A DNA stretch of 64,000 nucleotides from positions 62,001 to 126,000 of the forward strand of contig NZ_BDJB01000009.1 of the NCBI RefSeq assembly GCF_002117915.1. Direction: 5' to 3'. Position numbers and translations under genes: made by a program. Origin of the DNA: Sphingomonas sp. TZW2008. Its GTDB lineage: Bacteria; Pseudomonadota; Alphaproteobacteria; Sphingomonadales; Sphingomonadaceae. Every line of letters begins with the position of its first letter. Position 1 is the first letter of the stretch. The notes under the pieces are model-generated. The model had not been told where the DNA came from. It did not search any database and saw only the letters and a program-made list of their open reading frames with translations. Shown in pieces: positions 53,650 through 63,599 of the stretch.

Positions 53650-54575
53650 GCAGCCTGCTCCCGCACCGCGTCCGCGTCACCGGCAGCCTGGCCGACGATC
53701 CGGACGAACGCCTCGTGCAGCCCCGGCCGCTCGATCGACAGGCCGGAAATGCCGTAACCCGCATCGATCAGCCGCTTGAGCAACGCCTCGATCCCGTCCG
53801 CCGGCAGCACGAAGCGCCATCCGTCGCCGTCGGCGCGCGCGTCGGGCGGCAGCTGCGCGGCGATTCCTGCCGCGAGAAAATGCGGCACGTAATGCACCTG
53901 CTGCGGCAAGGTGCCGCGTGCCTCGTCGACCGTGCCCTCGAACCGCCGCTTCCCCCCGGCAATGATCGCCAGTCGGTCGCACAATCGCTGCGCGTGCGCC
54001 ATGACGTGCGTCGAGAACAGGATCGTCGCGCCGCGATCGCGCTCGGCGAGGATCAGCGCCTCGAGCCGCTCCTGATTGACCGGGTCGAGCCCGGAGAAGG
54101 GCTCGTCGAGTACCAGGAGATCGGGCTGGTGAACGACCGAGCCGAGCAGCTGCACCAGTTGCGCCATGCCCTTCGACAGCTTGCGGATCTTCTGCTCGGT
54201 GGCGTGGCCGATCCCCGCCGCCTCGAGCAGGTCGCCGGCGCGCGCGCGGCCCTCGCGCCACGGCAGGCCACGCAGTGCGCCCATGAAGGCGATCGCCTCG
54301 CGTGCCTTCATCGCCGGATACAGCCCGCGCTCCTCGGGCAGATAGCCGACGCGGTCGCTCGCCTCACGCGGATGTGCTGCGCCGAACAGCGTCCGGCTGC
54401 CCGCGTCGGGCTCGATGATCCCCAGCAGCATGCGTAGCGTCGTCGTCTTGCCCGCGCCGTTGGGGCCTAACACGCCGTAGATCGCACCGCGCGGCACCTG
54501 AAGGTCGATCCCGTCGACGACGCGGCGCTCGCCGAAACGCTTCACCAGGCCGCTGGCGGTGATGGCATGATCCAT
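53646..54575 (-). CDS. ABC exporter ATPase (NatA-like)
   Basis: A 309-residue ATPase. Walker A is VLGPNGAGKTTTLRML, the Q-loop region is VGYLPEERGLYPAM, the signature is LSKGMAQLVQLLG (a KGM form seen in NatA-type exporters), Walker B is LLVLDEPFSGLDPVN and the switch His is in FSTHVMAHA. A C-terminal domain of about 80 residues follows, as in NatA/DrrA. The ATG at 54575 is used; an open frame upstream is antisense to queG. It overlaps the permease start by four bases. Confidence 0.92.
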   Translation of the reverse strand: MDHAITASGLVKRFGERRVVDGIDLQVPRGAIYGVLGPNGAGKTTTLRMLLGIIEPDAGSRTLFGAAHPREASDRVGYLPEERGLYPAMKAREAIAFMGALRGLPWREGRARAGDLLEAAGIGHATEQKIRKLSKGMAQLVQLLGSVVHQPDLLVLDEPFSGLDPVNQERLEALILAERDRGATILFSTHVMAHAQRLCDRLAIIAGGKRRFEGTVDEARGTLPQQVHYVPHFLAAGIAAQLPPDARADGDGWRFVLPADGIEALLKRLIDAGYGISGLSIERPGLHEAFVRIVGQAAGDADAVREQAA

Positions 54576-54662
54576 GGAGCGGGAACGATCCTCGTGCAGC
54601 CGATCCCCCGCGCGGGGAAAGCGGACGTGCCATCGCACGCCCGGGCGTGGTAGCGGGGCGCG

Positions 54663-55706
54663 ATGCCGCAAGACAACCTCGAAGCGCAGCTGAAGGCGAA
54701 GGCAATCGCGCTCGGCTTCGCCGCGTGCGGCATCGCGCTGGCCGATGCCGCGCCGCGCGCCGGCGAACGACTGCGCCAGTGGCTGGCGGACGGTTGCCAC
54801 GGCGACATGATCTGGATGGAGGCGCGCGCACACCACCGCGAATCCCCGGCCGGGCTGTGGCCGGAGGCGCGCAGCGTGATCGCGCTGGGCATGAGCTACG
54901 CGCCCGCCGAGGATCCGCTGCGGCTGGCGGGGGAGGGCGGCATCGGCCGCATCTCCACCTACGCGCAGGGCGCAGACTATCACGACGTCGTGAAAAAGGC
55001 GCTGAAGGCGCTCGCCCGCTGGCTGGTCGATGCGGCGCCGTGCGATCTCAAGGTGTTCGTCGATACCGCCCCGGTGATGGAGAAGCCGCTGGCCGAGGCG
55101 GCGGGGCTCGGCTGGCAGGGCAAGCACACCAATCTCGTCAGCCGCAGCGACGGCAGCTGGCTGTTCCTCGGCGCGATCTACACCACGCTCGATCTCGCGC
55201 CCGACGCCCCCGGCCGGCCGAGCTGCGGATCGTGCGACGCGTGTCAGCGGGCGTGCCCGACCAACGCCTTTCCCGCGCCCTATCGGCTCGATGCGCGGCG
55301 CTGCATCTCGTATCTCACGATCGAACATGCCGGCCCGATCCCGCACGAGTTCCGCCGCGCGATCGGCAACCGCATCTACGGCTGCGACGATTGCCTCGCC
55401 GTCTGCCCGTGGAACAAGTTCGCGTCCGCATCGCGCGCGAACCAGGCCTACGCCGCGCGCGCCGAGCTCGCCGCGCCGCGCCTCGCCGATCTGCTGGCGC
55501 TCGACGATGCGGGGTTCCGCCAGGTGTTCGCCGGGTCGCCGATCAAGCGCATCGGGCGCGGGCGGATGATCCGCAACTGCCTGATCGCGGCGGGCAACAG
55601 CGGCGATCCCGATTTGCTGCCGCGCGTCGCAACGCTGCGCGACGACCCCGATCCCGTCGTCGCGGAGGCTGCCGACTGGGCGATGCACGCGCTCGCCGGG
55701 CACTGA
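54663..55706 (+). CDS. queG: Epoxyqueuosine reductase QueG
   Basis: Cobalamin- and iron-sulfur-dependent enzyme that reduces epoxyqueuosine to queuosine in tRNA. The 347-residue protein has the DUF1730 N-terminal domain ([41 protein letters not shown]) and two 4Fe-4S clusters in [15 protein letters not shown] and [14 protein letters not shown], followed by a short HEAT-like C terminus ([18 protein letters not shown]). The ATG at 54663 is used; it diverges from the ABC ATPase across 87 bases. Confidence 0.95.
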   Translation: MPQDNLEAQLKAKAIALGFAACGIALADAAPRAGERLRQWLADGCHGDMIWMEARAHHRESPAGLWPEARSVIALGMSYAPAEDPLRLAGEGGIGRISTYAQGADYHDVVKKALKALARWLVDAAPCDLKVFVDTAPVMEKPLAEAAGLGWQGKHTNLVSRSDGSWLFLGAIYTTLDLAPDAPGRPSCGSCDACQRACPTNAFPAPYRLDARRCISYLTIEHAGPIPHEFRRAIGNRIYGCDDCLAVCPWNKFASASRANQAYAARAELAAPRLADLLALDDAGFRQVFAGSPIKRIGRGRMIRNCLIAAGNSGDPDLLPRVATLRDDPDPVVAEAADWAMHALAGH

Positions 55707-55827
55707 GCCGATCGCGCGGCACTGGTCACCGACATGACGCGGTGCAGCAAAAAATCGTTACAGCAGGCCCAAACACGGAAACATCCGCCGGCCTATATCA
55801 TCGTCTCACCAATAAGGAGTGCGACAG

Positions 55828-56022
55828 ATGGACGAACCGAAGAGAAGAAACGTGGAGGAGATCAAGCAGAGGCTGCTGTCGTCCGTGTTCTTCATGGCCT
55901 TTGGCGCCGTCCTGCTCCTGTTCCTTGTCGCGACCGAGCATCCCAATTGGTTCCACATCAAACCAATGTCGACCGCGGCTTCGGCGATGACTTACGCCGC
56001 GGACAACAGCGACAAGTCATAG
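55828..56022 (+). CDS. Small single-pass membrane protein of unknown function
   Basis: A 64-residue protein: charged N terminus (MDEPKRRNVEEIKQRLL), one membrane segment (about residues 18-36, SSVFFMAFGAVLLLFLVAT), and a short polar C-terminal tail. Positive residues before the segment suggest the N terminus is cytoplasmic. AAGGAGTG with correct spacing supports the ATG at 55828. A longer overlapping reading frame on the same strand is a shadow. Function unknown; it lies between queG and the convergent lipoprotein gene. Confidence 0.65.
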   Translation: MDEPKRRNVEEIKQRLLSSVFFMAFGAVLLLFLVATEHPNWFHIKPMSTAASAMTYAADNSDKS

Positions 56023-56032
56023 CAGCCGATCA

Positions 56033-56398
56033 TTATCGCCCGCCGTCGCGTCGCGTCAGCGCGGCGACGCAGCTCGCACGGTCGATCGCGCTGCCGTCGG
56101 GCTGGCGGGCGTCGACATAGGTGACACGCGGCTCGCCCGATCCCTTCGGGTAGAGGTAGGTATCCAGGACGCAGATCCGGCTCTGGAACTGCAGCTTGCG
56201 CGCCGTTCCCTCGCGCACGTCGGCGTTGGGCTCGCCGAGCAGACGCGTCAGCGCGGCGGCATTCTGCCCGATGACGCGCTCGAGCCCGGCGCCGGTGAAC
56301 GGCAGCGGCACGCGATCGGCGCGGTCGGGGGTGCCGCCGGGCACGGTGGCGCAGCCAGACAGGAGCGCGAGGGCGGCAAGGACGGCAGCAGGCTTCAT
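56033..56398 (-). CDS. Putative lipoprotein with SmpA/BamE-like domain
   Basis: A 121-residue probable lipoprotein: signal peptide MKPAAVLAALALLSGC with lipobox LSGC (Cys16). The mature part resembles the small BamE/SmpA fold: GLERVIGQNAAALTRLLGEPNADVREGTARKLQFQ (helix then strand), followed by CVLDTYLYPKGSGEPRVTYVDAR. Two further cysteines (ICVLD, ASCVAAL) may form a disulfide. Function is inferred only at fold level. Its ATG overlaps the EI24 gene stop by four bases. Confidence 0.75.
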   Translation of the reverse strand: MKPAAVLAALALLSGCATVPGGTPDRADRVPLPFTGAGLERVIGQNAAALTRLLGEPNADVREGTARKLQFQSRICVLDTYLYPKGSGEPRVTYVDARQPDGSAIDRASCVAALTRRDGGR

Positions 56399-57063
56399 GA
56401 TGGGCTCCGGTGGAACAGGTGCGTCGCCATCGCCGCACCGATCACCGGCGCGAGGAAGTTGAGGAACGGCACCAGGAACAAGAGGGTGACGGCGAGGCCG
56501 AGCAGGAAGCGGCGCGCGGTGGTCGCGCGACGCCATCCGGGCAGCGCTTCGGGCGGCAGATGCCGCGCCGCGACCATGTCGCCGAGATCGCGGCCGAGCA
56601 GCCAGGCGTTGACGCCGAGGAACAGCGCCGCGGTGCCGACGCCGGTCGCGAGCAGGATCAGATAGAGCGGCGCGAGCAAGAGGTTGATCGCGACGAACCG
56701 CGCCGCCGAGCCGATCCCCATCCGCGCCGCGCGATGTAGCGGGATCTCGCGTGCCCGTGCCAAAGCGGCGGGATAGTGCCGCCGCTCGACCGCGGCGACG
56801 ACCGTATCGGCGAACAGCCCGATGACTGCGATCGCCACCGCGCGGAACAACAGCCACAGCACGTGCAGCGTGACGACGAGCGCCCCCACCGAGGCGAGCG
56901 TGCCGCCCCAGCGCGATCCTGCGAGCCAGATGTCGAGCCCCCACCAAATTCCGGCGCCGAGCAGCGCGAAGATCGCGAGCGTCAGCGCCAGGCTCTTGGC
57001 GAGCACCGCCAGGATCGGCCGATCGCCGAGCTGGGCGAGGCTGCGGGCGAAGGCACCGAACAT
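56395..57063 (-). CDS. EI24/CysZ-like membrane protein
   Basis: A 222-residue inner-membrane protein with about five to six membrane segments, matching the EI24 domain (CysZ family): ILAVLAKSLALTLAIFALLGAGIWW, VTLHVLWLLFRAVAIAVIGLFADTVVAAVERRHYP, FVAINLLLAPLYLILLATGVG, and the ending GLAVTLLFLVPFLNFLAPVIGAAMATHLFH. CysZ is a sulfate permease, but no cys genes are nearby, so the role is open. The ATG at 57063 is used. It is divergent from the PfkB kinase gene. Confidence 0.85.
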   Translation of the reverse strand: MFGAFARSLAQLGDRPILAVLAKSLALTLAIFALLGAGIWWGLDIWLAGSRWGGTLASVGALVVTLHVLWLLFRAVAIAVIGLFADTVVAAVERRHYPAALARAREIPLHRAARMGIGSAARFVAINLLLAPLYLILLATGVGTAALFLGVNAWLLGRDLGDMVAARHLPPEALPGWRRATTARRFLLGLAVTLLFLVPFLNFLAPVIGAAMATHLFHRSPS

Positions 57064-57197
57064 GGCGTCCGCGAATGCGCAAGGACGCGCGGTTGCGCAA
57101 GACGGGCGCGGCAATTACGGCGCGGCTATCCTTCACCTCGTTGCAGTCGCCCGTATGGGCCGGCCGCACGCCTCCTTTCGAACGGGACCCCGAAACC

Positions 57198-58190
57198 GTG
57201 ACCCAGCCTGCCTATGATGTCGTCGCGATCGGCAATGCGATCGTCGACATCCTCTCCCCCGCAACTGATTCCTTCGTCGCCGACAACGGCATGACGAAGG
57301 GGGCGATGGCGCTCGTCTTCTCGCCCGAGGATGCCGACGCGCTCTACGCCAAGATGGGGCCGGGGCAGGAGGTGTCGGGCGGATCCGCGGCGAACACGAT
57401 CGCCGGCATGGCCGCGCTCGGCGGCACGTGCGCCTTCATCGGTCAGGTCGCGGACGACCAGCTCGGCGAGGTGTTCGCGCACGACATTCGCGCTGCCGGC
57501 ATCCGCTTCGATACCGAGGCGCGCGCGGGCAGCCCGACGACGGGTCGCTGCATGATCTTCGTGACGCCCGACGGGCAGCGTACGATGAACACCTTTCTCG
57601 GTGCGTCGCACTATCTGCCCGAGGCCGCGCTCGACCGCGCGCTGATCGCCGACGCGCAGTTCCTCTATCTCGAGGGTTATCTGTGGGATCCCGAGGAGCC
57701 GCGCGCCGCGATGCGCGCTGCGATCGACGTCGCGCGTGCCGCCGGTCGCAAGGTCGCCTTCACGCTGTCGGCCGAATTCGTCATCGATCGCCACCGCGAC
57801 GCGTTCCACGAACTGATCGACGCCGGGCTGATCGACGTGCTGTTCGCCAACGAGGCGGAGATCGTGTCGCTGACGCAGGCCGCCGATACGGAAGCCGCGA
57901 TCGCCGCGGTGAAGGACAAGGTGCCGCTCGTCGTGGTGACGCTGAGCGAGTCGGGCGCCTGCGCCGTCGCGGGCGATCGCCGCGTGCGCGTGCCCGCGGC
58001 GCCGGTCGATAAGGTGGTCGACACGACCGGGGCGGGCGATCTGTTCGCCGCGGGCTTCCTCCACGGCCAGGCGCGCGGCTGGGATCTCGAACGCTCGCTG
58101 AAGCTCGGTGCGCTGTGCGCAGCGGAAATCATCAGCCATTTCGGGGCGCGCCCGCTTGCCGACATGAAGGCGCTCGCCGCGCGGGTATGA
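57198..58190 (+). CDS. PfkB-family sugar/nucleoside kinase (adenosine kinase-like)
   Basis: A 330-residue ribokinase-fold kinase. It shows AIGNAIVDILSPATD, SGGSAANTIAGMAALGG (substrate site), FIGQVADDQLGEVF, and the catalytic DTTGAGDLFAAGFLHG with its anion hole and base Asp. Sequence style resembles the adenosine kinase subgroup, but ribokinase or fructokinase activity cannot be excluded. The GTG at 57198 is preferred, since the frame upstream is a non-family extension that overlaps the divergent EI24 gene start region. Confidence 0.9.
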   Translation: MTQPAYDVVAIGNAIVDILSPATDSFVADNGMTKGAMALVFSPEDADALYAKMGPGQEVSGGSAANTIAGMAALGGTCAFIGQVADDQLGEVFAHDIRAAGIRFDTEARAGSPTTGRCMIFVTPDGQRTMNTFLGASHYLPEAALDRALIADAQFLYLEGYLWDPEEPRAAMRAAIDVARAAGRKVAFTLSAEFVIDRHRDAFHELIDAGLIDVLFANEAEIVSLTQAADTEAAIAAVKDKVPLVVVTLSESGACAVAGDRRVRVPAAPVDKVVDTTGAGDLFAAGFLHGQARGWDLERSLKLGALCAAEIISHFGARPLADMKALAARV

Positions 58191-58208
58191 TCGCGGCGTC
58201 GGCGCATC

Positions 58209-60674
58209 GTGCGCGGGAGGCGGCGTCTGGCTGACGCGCTGCCGATCCACGCCGTCCTGCCCGATCTGCTCGCGACGCTGCGCGATCGATCGTCGGCGGT
58301 GCTTGTCGCGCCGCCGGGGGCAGGCAAGACCACTGCGGTCGCGCCGGCGCTGCTTGTCGAGCCGTGGTGCAGCGGCGAGATCCTGCTGCTGTCGCCGCGC
58401 CGGTTGGCGGCACGCGCCGCTGCCGAGCGGATGGCGGCGCTGGCGGGCGAACCCGTCGGGCAGACCTTCGGCTATGCGACACGGCTCGATACCAGGCGCT
58501 CCGCCGCGACGCGCGTGACCGTGGTGACCGAGGGAATCTTCACCGCGCGGGTTCAGCGCGATCCCGAACTCGCCGGCGTCTCCGCGGTGCTGTTCGACGA
58601 GGTGCATGAACGCAGCCTCGACGGTGATTTCGGGCTGGCGCTCGCGCTCGATGCGCAGGCCGGGCTGCGCGAGGACCTGCGTCTTGTCGCGATGTCCGCG
58701 ACACTCGACGGCGCACGCTTCGCCGCGCTGATGGATGGCGCACCGGTCATCGAGAGCGCCGGGCGAAGCTGGCCGCTCACACTGCACCACGTCGGACGCA
58801 CGCACGAGCGGATCGAGGACGCGGTCGCCGCGACGATCCGGCTCGCGCTACGCGAGGGGGAAGGAGGCATCCTCGCTTTCCTTCCCGGTGTAGCGGAGAT
58901 CGAGCGGACAGCGGAGCGGCTGGAAAGCCTGGACGGCGTCGCGCTGCACCGGCTCCACGGCAGTCTCGATCCCGCCGCGCAGCGTGCCGCGATCCGCGCC
59001 GAGCCCGACGGGCGGCGCAAGGTCGTGCTCGCCACGTCGATCGCGGAGACCAGCCTGACGCTCGAGGGCATCCGCATCGTCGTCGATTCGGGGCTCGCGC
59101 GCCGCCCGCGCTACGATCGCGCCGCCGGCATGACGCGGTTGGTGACCGAGCGGGCGAGCCAGGCGGCGGCTACGCAGCGCGCTGGCCGTGCCGCGCGGCA
59201 AGGGCCGGGCGTCGCCTATCGCCTGTGGGAGGAGGCCGCCACCGCGGGCCTGCCGCGTTTCGACCCGCCCGAGATCCTCGAGGCCGATCTGTCCGCGCTG
59301 GTGCTCGCCGCCGCCATCTGGGGCGTCGCCGATCCGCGCGACCTGCGCTGGATCGATCCGCCACCCGCCGCCGCGGTCGCCGAGGCGCGCGCGCGGCTCC
59401 AGTCGCTCGACGCGCTCGACGAGGACGCGCGCCCAACGCCGCACGGCCGCGCGATCGCCACGCTGCCGATGCCGCCGCGGCTCGCGCACATGCTGTTGCG
59501 CGCCAGCGCGATCGGCCACGCTGGGGCAGCGGCGGAGGTCGCGGTGCTGCTCGGCGAGCGTGGGCTCGGCGGCAGCGACGTCGATCTCGACCTGCGCCGG
59601 CGCCGCTGGCGGGGGGATCGCTCGCTCAAGGCGCAGGCGGCGCGCAAGCTTGCCGAGCGATGGGCGCGCGCCGTGCCCGACGCCGCCGGCGTGACCGCGC
59701 ACGACAGCCCGGTTGCGCTCGCCGTCGCACTCGCCTTCCCCGATCGCATCGCGAGGCGGCGCGACGCGTCGGGCGAAACCTGGGCGTCGGTCGGCGGGCG
59801 CGGCTTCCGGCTCGATCCCACCGCCTCGCTCGCCCGCGAAGAATGGATCGCGGTCGCCGAGACGCAGGGCATGGCCGCCGGCGCGCGCATTCTGTCCGCT
59901 GCGGCAATCGATCTTGCGACGATCGAGGCGTTGCTCGGCGACCGGATCGAGACCCGGCGCAGCGTCGACTTCGATTCCGCCACCGGCGCAGTTCGCCCGA
60001 TTCGTGAGCGGCGGCTCGGTGCGCTGCGGCTGTCGAGCGGCCCCGACAGTGACGCCGCCCCCGCCGCGATCGAGGCCGCGCTGGTCGAGGGTGTTCGCAC
60101 TCATGGCGTCGGCCTGCTCGCATGGAGCGATGCGGCGACCGCGCTGCGCCAGCGCGCCGCCTTCGCCGGCGTGCCGCTCGACGACGAAACGCTGCTCGCG
60201 CGACTCGACGATTGGCTGCCTGCGCTCGTCGCCGGGCGCCGCCGCCTCGACGCCGTCTCGCCCGGCGCGCTCCACGATGCGCTGCGCGGGCTGCTGACGT
60301 GGGACGAGCTGCAGCGGATCGACCGGATCGCCCCGCCGCATTTCACCAGCCCCGCGGGCAGCACCCACGCGATCGATTACGCCGCGGAGGGCGGCCCGCG
60401 CGTCGAGCTGCGCGTCCAGGCGCTGTTCGGGCTCGCCGATCATCCCGTCGTCGGCGCGGACCGCGTGCCGCTGGTGCTGTCGCTCACTTCGCCCGCCGGC
60501 CGCCCGATCCAGACGACGCGCGATCTGCCGGGCTTCTGGGCGGGCAGCTGGGCGGCGGTGGCAAAGGAGATGCGCGGCCGTTATCCCCGCCATCCCTGGC
60601 CGGACGATCCCGCCGCCGCCGCCGCGACGCTGCGCACGAAAAATGCCGATGCAAGATCGCGCGGCATCCGGTAA
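58209..60674 (+). CDS. hrpB: ATP-dependent helicase HrpB
   Basis: DExH-box RNA helicase-like protein of 821 residues. Motif I is VAPPGAGKTTAVAPALL, Ia region LSPRRLAARAAAERM, motif II VLFDEVHERSLDGDFG, motif III MSATLD, motif V VVLATSIAETSLTLEGI and motif VI ERASQAAATQRAGRAARQGPGVAYRLW, then an HrpB C-terminal domain ending YPRHPWPDDP. Cellular role of HrpB is poorly known. The start is a GTG at 58209; this end is uncertain since the first clear motif begins near residue 35. It lies 18 bases after the kinase gene. Confidence 0.93.
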   Translation: MRGRRRLADALPIHAVLPDLLATLRDRSSAVLVAPPGAGKTTAVAPALLVEPWCSGEILLLSPRRLAARAAAERMAALAGEPVGQTFGYATRLDTRRSAATRVTVVTEGIFTARVQRDPELAGVSAVLFDEVHERSLDGDFGLALALDAQAGLREDLRLVAMSATLDGARFAALMDGAPVIESAGRSWPLTLHHVGRTHERIEDAVAATIRLALREGEGGILAFLPGVAEIERTAERLESLDGVALHRLHGSLDPAAQRAAIRAEPDGRRKVVLATSIAETSLTLEGIRIVVDSGLARRPRYDRAAGMTRLVTERASQAAATQRAGRAARQGPGVAYRLWEEAATAGLPRFDPPEILEADLSALVLAAAIWGVADPRDLRWIDPPPAAAVAEARARLQSLDALDEDARPTPHGRAIATLPMPPRLAHMLLRASAIGHAGAAAEVAVLLGERGLGGSDVDLDLRRRRWRGDRSLKAQAARKLAERWARAVPDAAGVTAHDSPVALAVALAFPDRIARRRDASGETWASVGGRGFRLDPTASLAREEWIAVAETQGMAAGARILSAAAIDLATIEALLGDRIETRRSVDFDSATGAVRPIRERRLGALRLSSGPDSDAAPAAIEAALVEGVRTHGVGLLAWSDAATALRQRAAFAGVPLDDETLLARLDDWLPALVAGRRRLDAVSPGALHDALRGLLTWDELQRIDRIAPPHFTSPAGSTHAIDYAAEGGPRVELRVQALFGLADHPVVGADRVPLVLSLTSPAGRPIQTTRDLPGFWAGSWAAVAKEMRGRYPRHPWPDDPAAAAATLRTKNADARSRGIR

Positions 60675-60684
60675 GGCCACCGCC

Positions 60685-60966
60685 ATGCCACACGCCCGCA
60701 TCTTCCAGCGCCCGAAGAACGCCACGCAATCGGGCAAGCACCGCACTGACGCCTGGCAGCTCGAGTTCGTGTCCGACGCGCCCAAGAACGCCGATCCGCT
60801 CACCGGCTGGGCCGGCGGCGCCGAGACGGACGAGCAGGTGCGTCTGCTGTTCCCGACGCGCGAGGCGGCGATCGCCTATGCCGATCGCGAGGGCGTCACC
60901 TACACCGTCACGCCATCGCCCGAGAAGACGCTCAAGCTGCAGGCCTACGCCGACAACTTCAAGTAA
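60685..60966 (+). CDS. NADH dehydrogenase accessory subunit, NDUFS4 type
   Basis: A 93-residue protein of the ETC complex I subunit family (NDUFS4/18 kDa, AQDQ). It shows ARIFQRPKNATQSGKHRTDAWQLEF, NADPLTGWAGGAETDEQVRLLFPTREAAIAYADREG and the C-terminal TPSPEKTLKLQAYADNFK, all typical. In alphaproteobacteria and mitochondria it stabilises complex I near its NADH arm. The ATG at 60685 is used. The main nuo operon is not in the window; it stands alone after hrpB, convergent with corC. Confidence 0.9.
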   Translation: MPHARIFQRPKNATQSGKHRTDAWQLEFVSDAPKNADPLTGWAGGAETDEQVRLLFPTREAAIAYADREGVTYTVTPSPEKTLKLQAYADNFK

Positions 60967-60997
60967 CGCCGGCGCCGCGGCGTCGGCGCGCCGCGCT

Positions 60998-61903
<906 letters not shown>

Positions 61904-62413
61904 TTAGTCCTCTCGTATGGCGTAGGGGTCAGCAATGCCGAGCGTCGCGAGCGCATCGCGCTCGATCGTCTCCATCGCATCCCCCTCGTCGTCGGTCAGA
62001 TGATCATAGCCTAGCAAATGCAGCGTGCCGTGCACGATCAAATGCGTCAGGTGATCCTCGGGTGATAGGCCGCGCTCCGCCGCCTCCGCGGTGCACACAC
62101 CGTGGGCCAGCACGATGTCGCCCAGCAGCACCTCGCCGTCATCCGAATTCTGGCTGACGGTGTCGATCAGATCGGGCTGCACCATCGGAAAGGACAGGAC
62201 GTTGGTCGGCTTGTCCTTGCCGCGATACTGGCGGTTGAGCGCGTGCACCTCGTCGTCGGAGGTCAGACGGACGCTGATCTCGACCGCGGCGGGGGAGGTG
62301 AGCAGCGTGCCGTAGGGCGTCGCCGCGATCGCCGCGCGCGCGCCCGCGGCGGCCAGCGCCTCCCAGCCCGCGTCCGGCCAGGGCGCCTCGTGCGACAGAG
62401 CGATCTCGATCAT
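61904..62413 (-). CDS. ybeY: Endoribonuclease YbeY (rRNA maturation factor)
   Basis: Zinc-dependent RNase needed for 16S rRNA 3'-end maturation and ribosome quality control. The 169-residue protein has the zinc motif HLIVHGTLHLLGYDH (H3-type, three His ligands) near residues 125-140, LNRQYRGKDKPTNVLSFP and LLGDIVLAHGV, typical of the family. The ATG at 62413 is used. It lies 51 bases after phoH and directly before corC on the same strand, the usual gene order. Confidence 0.95.
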   Translation of the reverse strand: MIEIALSHEAPWPDAGWEALAAAGARAAIAATPYGTLLTSPAAVEISVRLTSDDEVHALNRQYRGKDKPTNVLSFPMVQPDLIDTVSQNSDDGEVLLGDIVLAHGVCTAEAAERGLSPEDHLTHLIVHGTLHLLGYDHLTDDEGDAMETIERDALATLGIADPYAIRED

Positions 62414-62464
62414 CGCTGCCCCATAAGCACGATTAGCCCGTGTTTGTAATGCCGCATCATGCGC

Positions 62465-63466
62465 TCAGCCGTCGCGCCCTTCATACGCCTCGACGATCCG
62501 GCCGACAATCGGGTGGCGTACCACGTCGGCGGCGGTGAAGCGGCACAACGAGATGCCCTCGACGCCGTCGAGCCGCATCGTCGCATCGGCAAGCCCGCTC
62601 GCCGCGACCCCGCCGGGCAGGTCGGTCTGATTCGGATCGCCGCAGATCACCATGCGGCTGTTCTGGCCGAAGCGGGTGAGGAACATCTTCATCTGCGCCG
62701 GCGTCGTATTCTGCGCTTCGTCGAGGATCACGAACGCGTCGGCGAGCGTACGGCCGCGCATGAACGCGATTGGCGCGATCTCGATCTCCCCGCTCGCGAT
62801 ACGCCGCTCTACCTGCTCGGCGGGCAAGCAGTCGTACAGCGCGTCGTAGAGCGGGCGCAGATACGGGTCGACCTTCTCCTTCATGTCGCCCGGCAGGAAG
62901 CCGAGCCGCTCGCCGGCTTCGACCGCGGGGCGCGACAGGATCAGCCGCTGGACGCTGCCGGTGATGAGCTGCGCCACCGCCTGCGCGACGGCGAGATAGG
63001 TTTTGCCCGTCCCCGCCGGGCCGAGCGCGAAGATCATGTCGTGCGTGACGAGCTCGCGCATGTAATGCGCCTGCGCCGGCGTGCGCGGCACGATCGTTTT
63101 CTTGCGCGTGCGGATCATGATCGGCGGCGCACCGCCCGCGCGCTCGGCCGAGATGATGCCGTCGAGCGTCGGTTCCGCGGCCATCGCGATCGACGCGTCG
63201 ACCAGGCCGGCGTCGACTTCCTCGCCGCGTACCGCGCGCTGGTACAGGTCGTTCAGCACGTCGCGCGCGATCGCCACCTGCTCGGCGGTGCCTTCCAGCC
63301 CGACGCGGTTGCCGCGCGCGGTGATGTAGACGCCCAACCGATTCTCGAGCGCGACGAGGTTGCGGTCATATTGCCCGAAAAGCGCGCTCAACATCTGCGG
63401 TCGCTCGAACGTCAATTCGGTTCGGCTTCGCTCGCCCGTCTGCGCGGGAATTGGCTTTCGGCTCAT
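62465..63466 (-). CDS. phoH: PhoH-family ATPase
   Basis: A 333-residue P-loop ATPase of the PhoH/PhoL (YbeZ) type, thought to act in RNA metabolism with YbeY. Walker A is FALGPAGTGKTYLAVAQAV, the Walker B region is AFVILDEAQNTTPAQMKMFLTRFG, and GDPNQTDLPGG follows; a KH-like segment lies at the N terminus (NRLGVYITARGNRVGLEG). AAGGAG shortly before the ATG at 63466 fixes the start. ybeY and corC follow in the same operon. Confidence 0.95.
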   Translation of the reverse strand: MSRKPIPAQTGERSRTELTFERPQMLSALFGQYDRNLVALENRLGVYITARGNRVGLEGTAEQVAIARDVLNDLYQRAVRGEEVDAGLVDASIAMAAEPTLDGIISAERAGGAPPIMIRTRKKTIVPRTPAQAHYMRELVTHDMIFALGPAGTGKTYLAVAQAVAQLITGSVQRLILSRPAVEAGERLGFLPGDMKEKVDPYLRPLYDALYDCLPAEQVERRIASGEIEIAPIAFMRGRTLADAFVILDEAQNTTPAQMKMFLTRFGQNSRMVICGDPNQTDLPGGVAASGLADATMRLDGVEGISLCRFTAADVVRHPIVGRIVEAYEGRDG

Positions 63467-63540
63467 CTTGCTCCTTGGCGCCGGTTGAGCGCCGATCCTG
63501 ACAGGTGCGATGACGCCGGGTAAGTCCTTTTCGTTCCCAC

Positions 63541-63582
63541 AAAAGAAAAGGGCCCCGGAACGCTGATGCGCCCCGAGGCCCC
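63541..63582 (-). terminator. Rho-independent terminator downstream of the right-edge gene
   Basis: On the minus strand GGGCCTCGG (63573-63581) pairs with CCGGGGCCC (63550-63558), nine pairs including one G-T, followed by TTTTCTTTT (A-rich plus strand 63541-63549). It ends the transcript of the partial gene at 63600 and insulates the phoH operon downstream. Confidence 0.85.
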
Positions 63583-63599
63583 GATCTTCACGTCACGGT

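Noticed and set aside
53646..55703. 685-residue frame extending the ABC ATPase
   Set aside because: The extension is antisense to queG; the ATPase begins at 54575.
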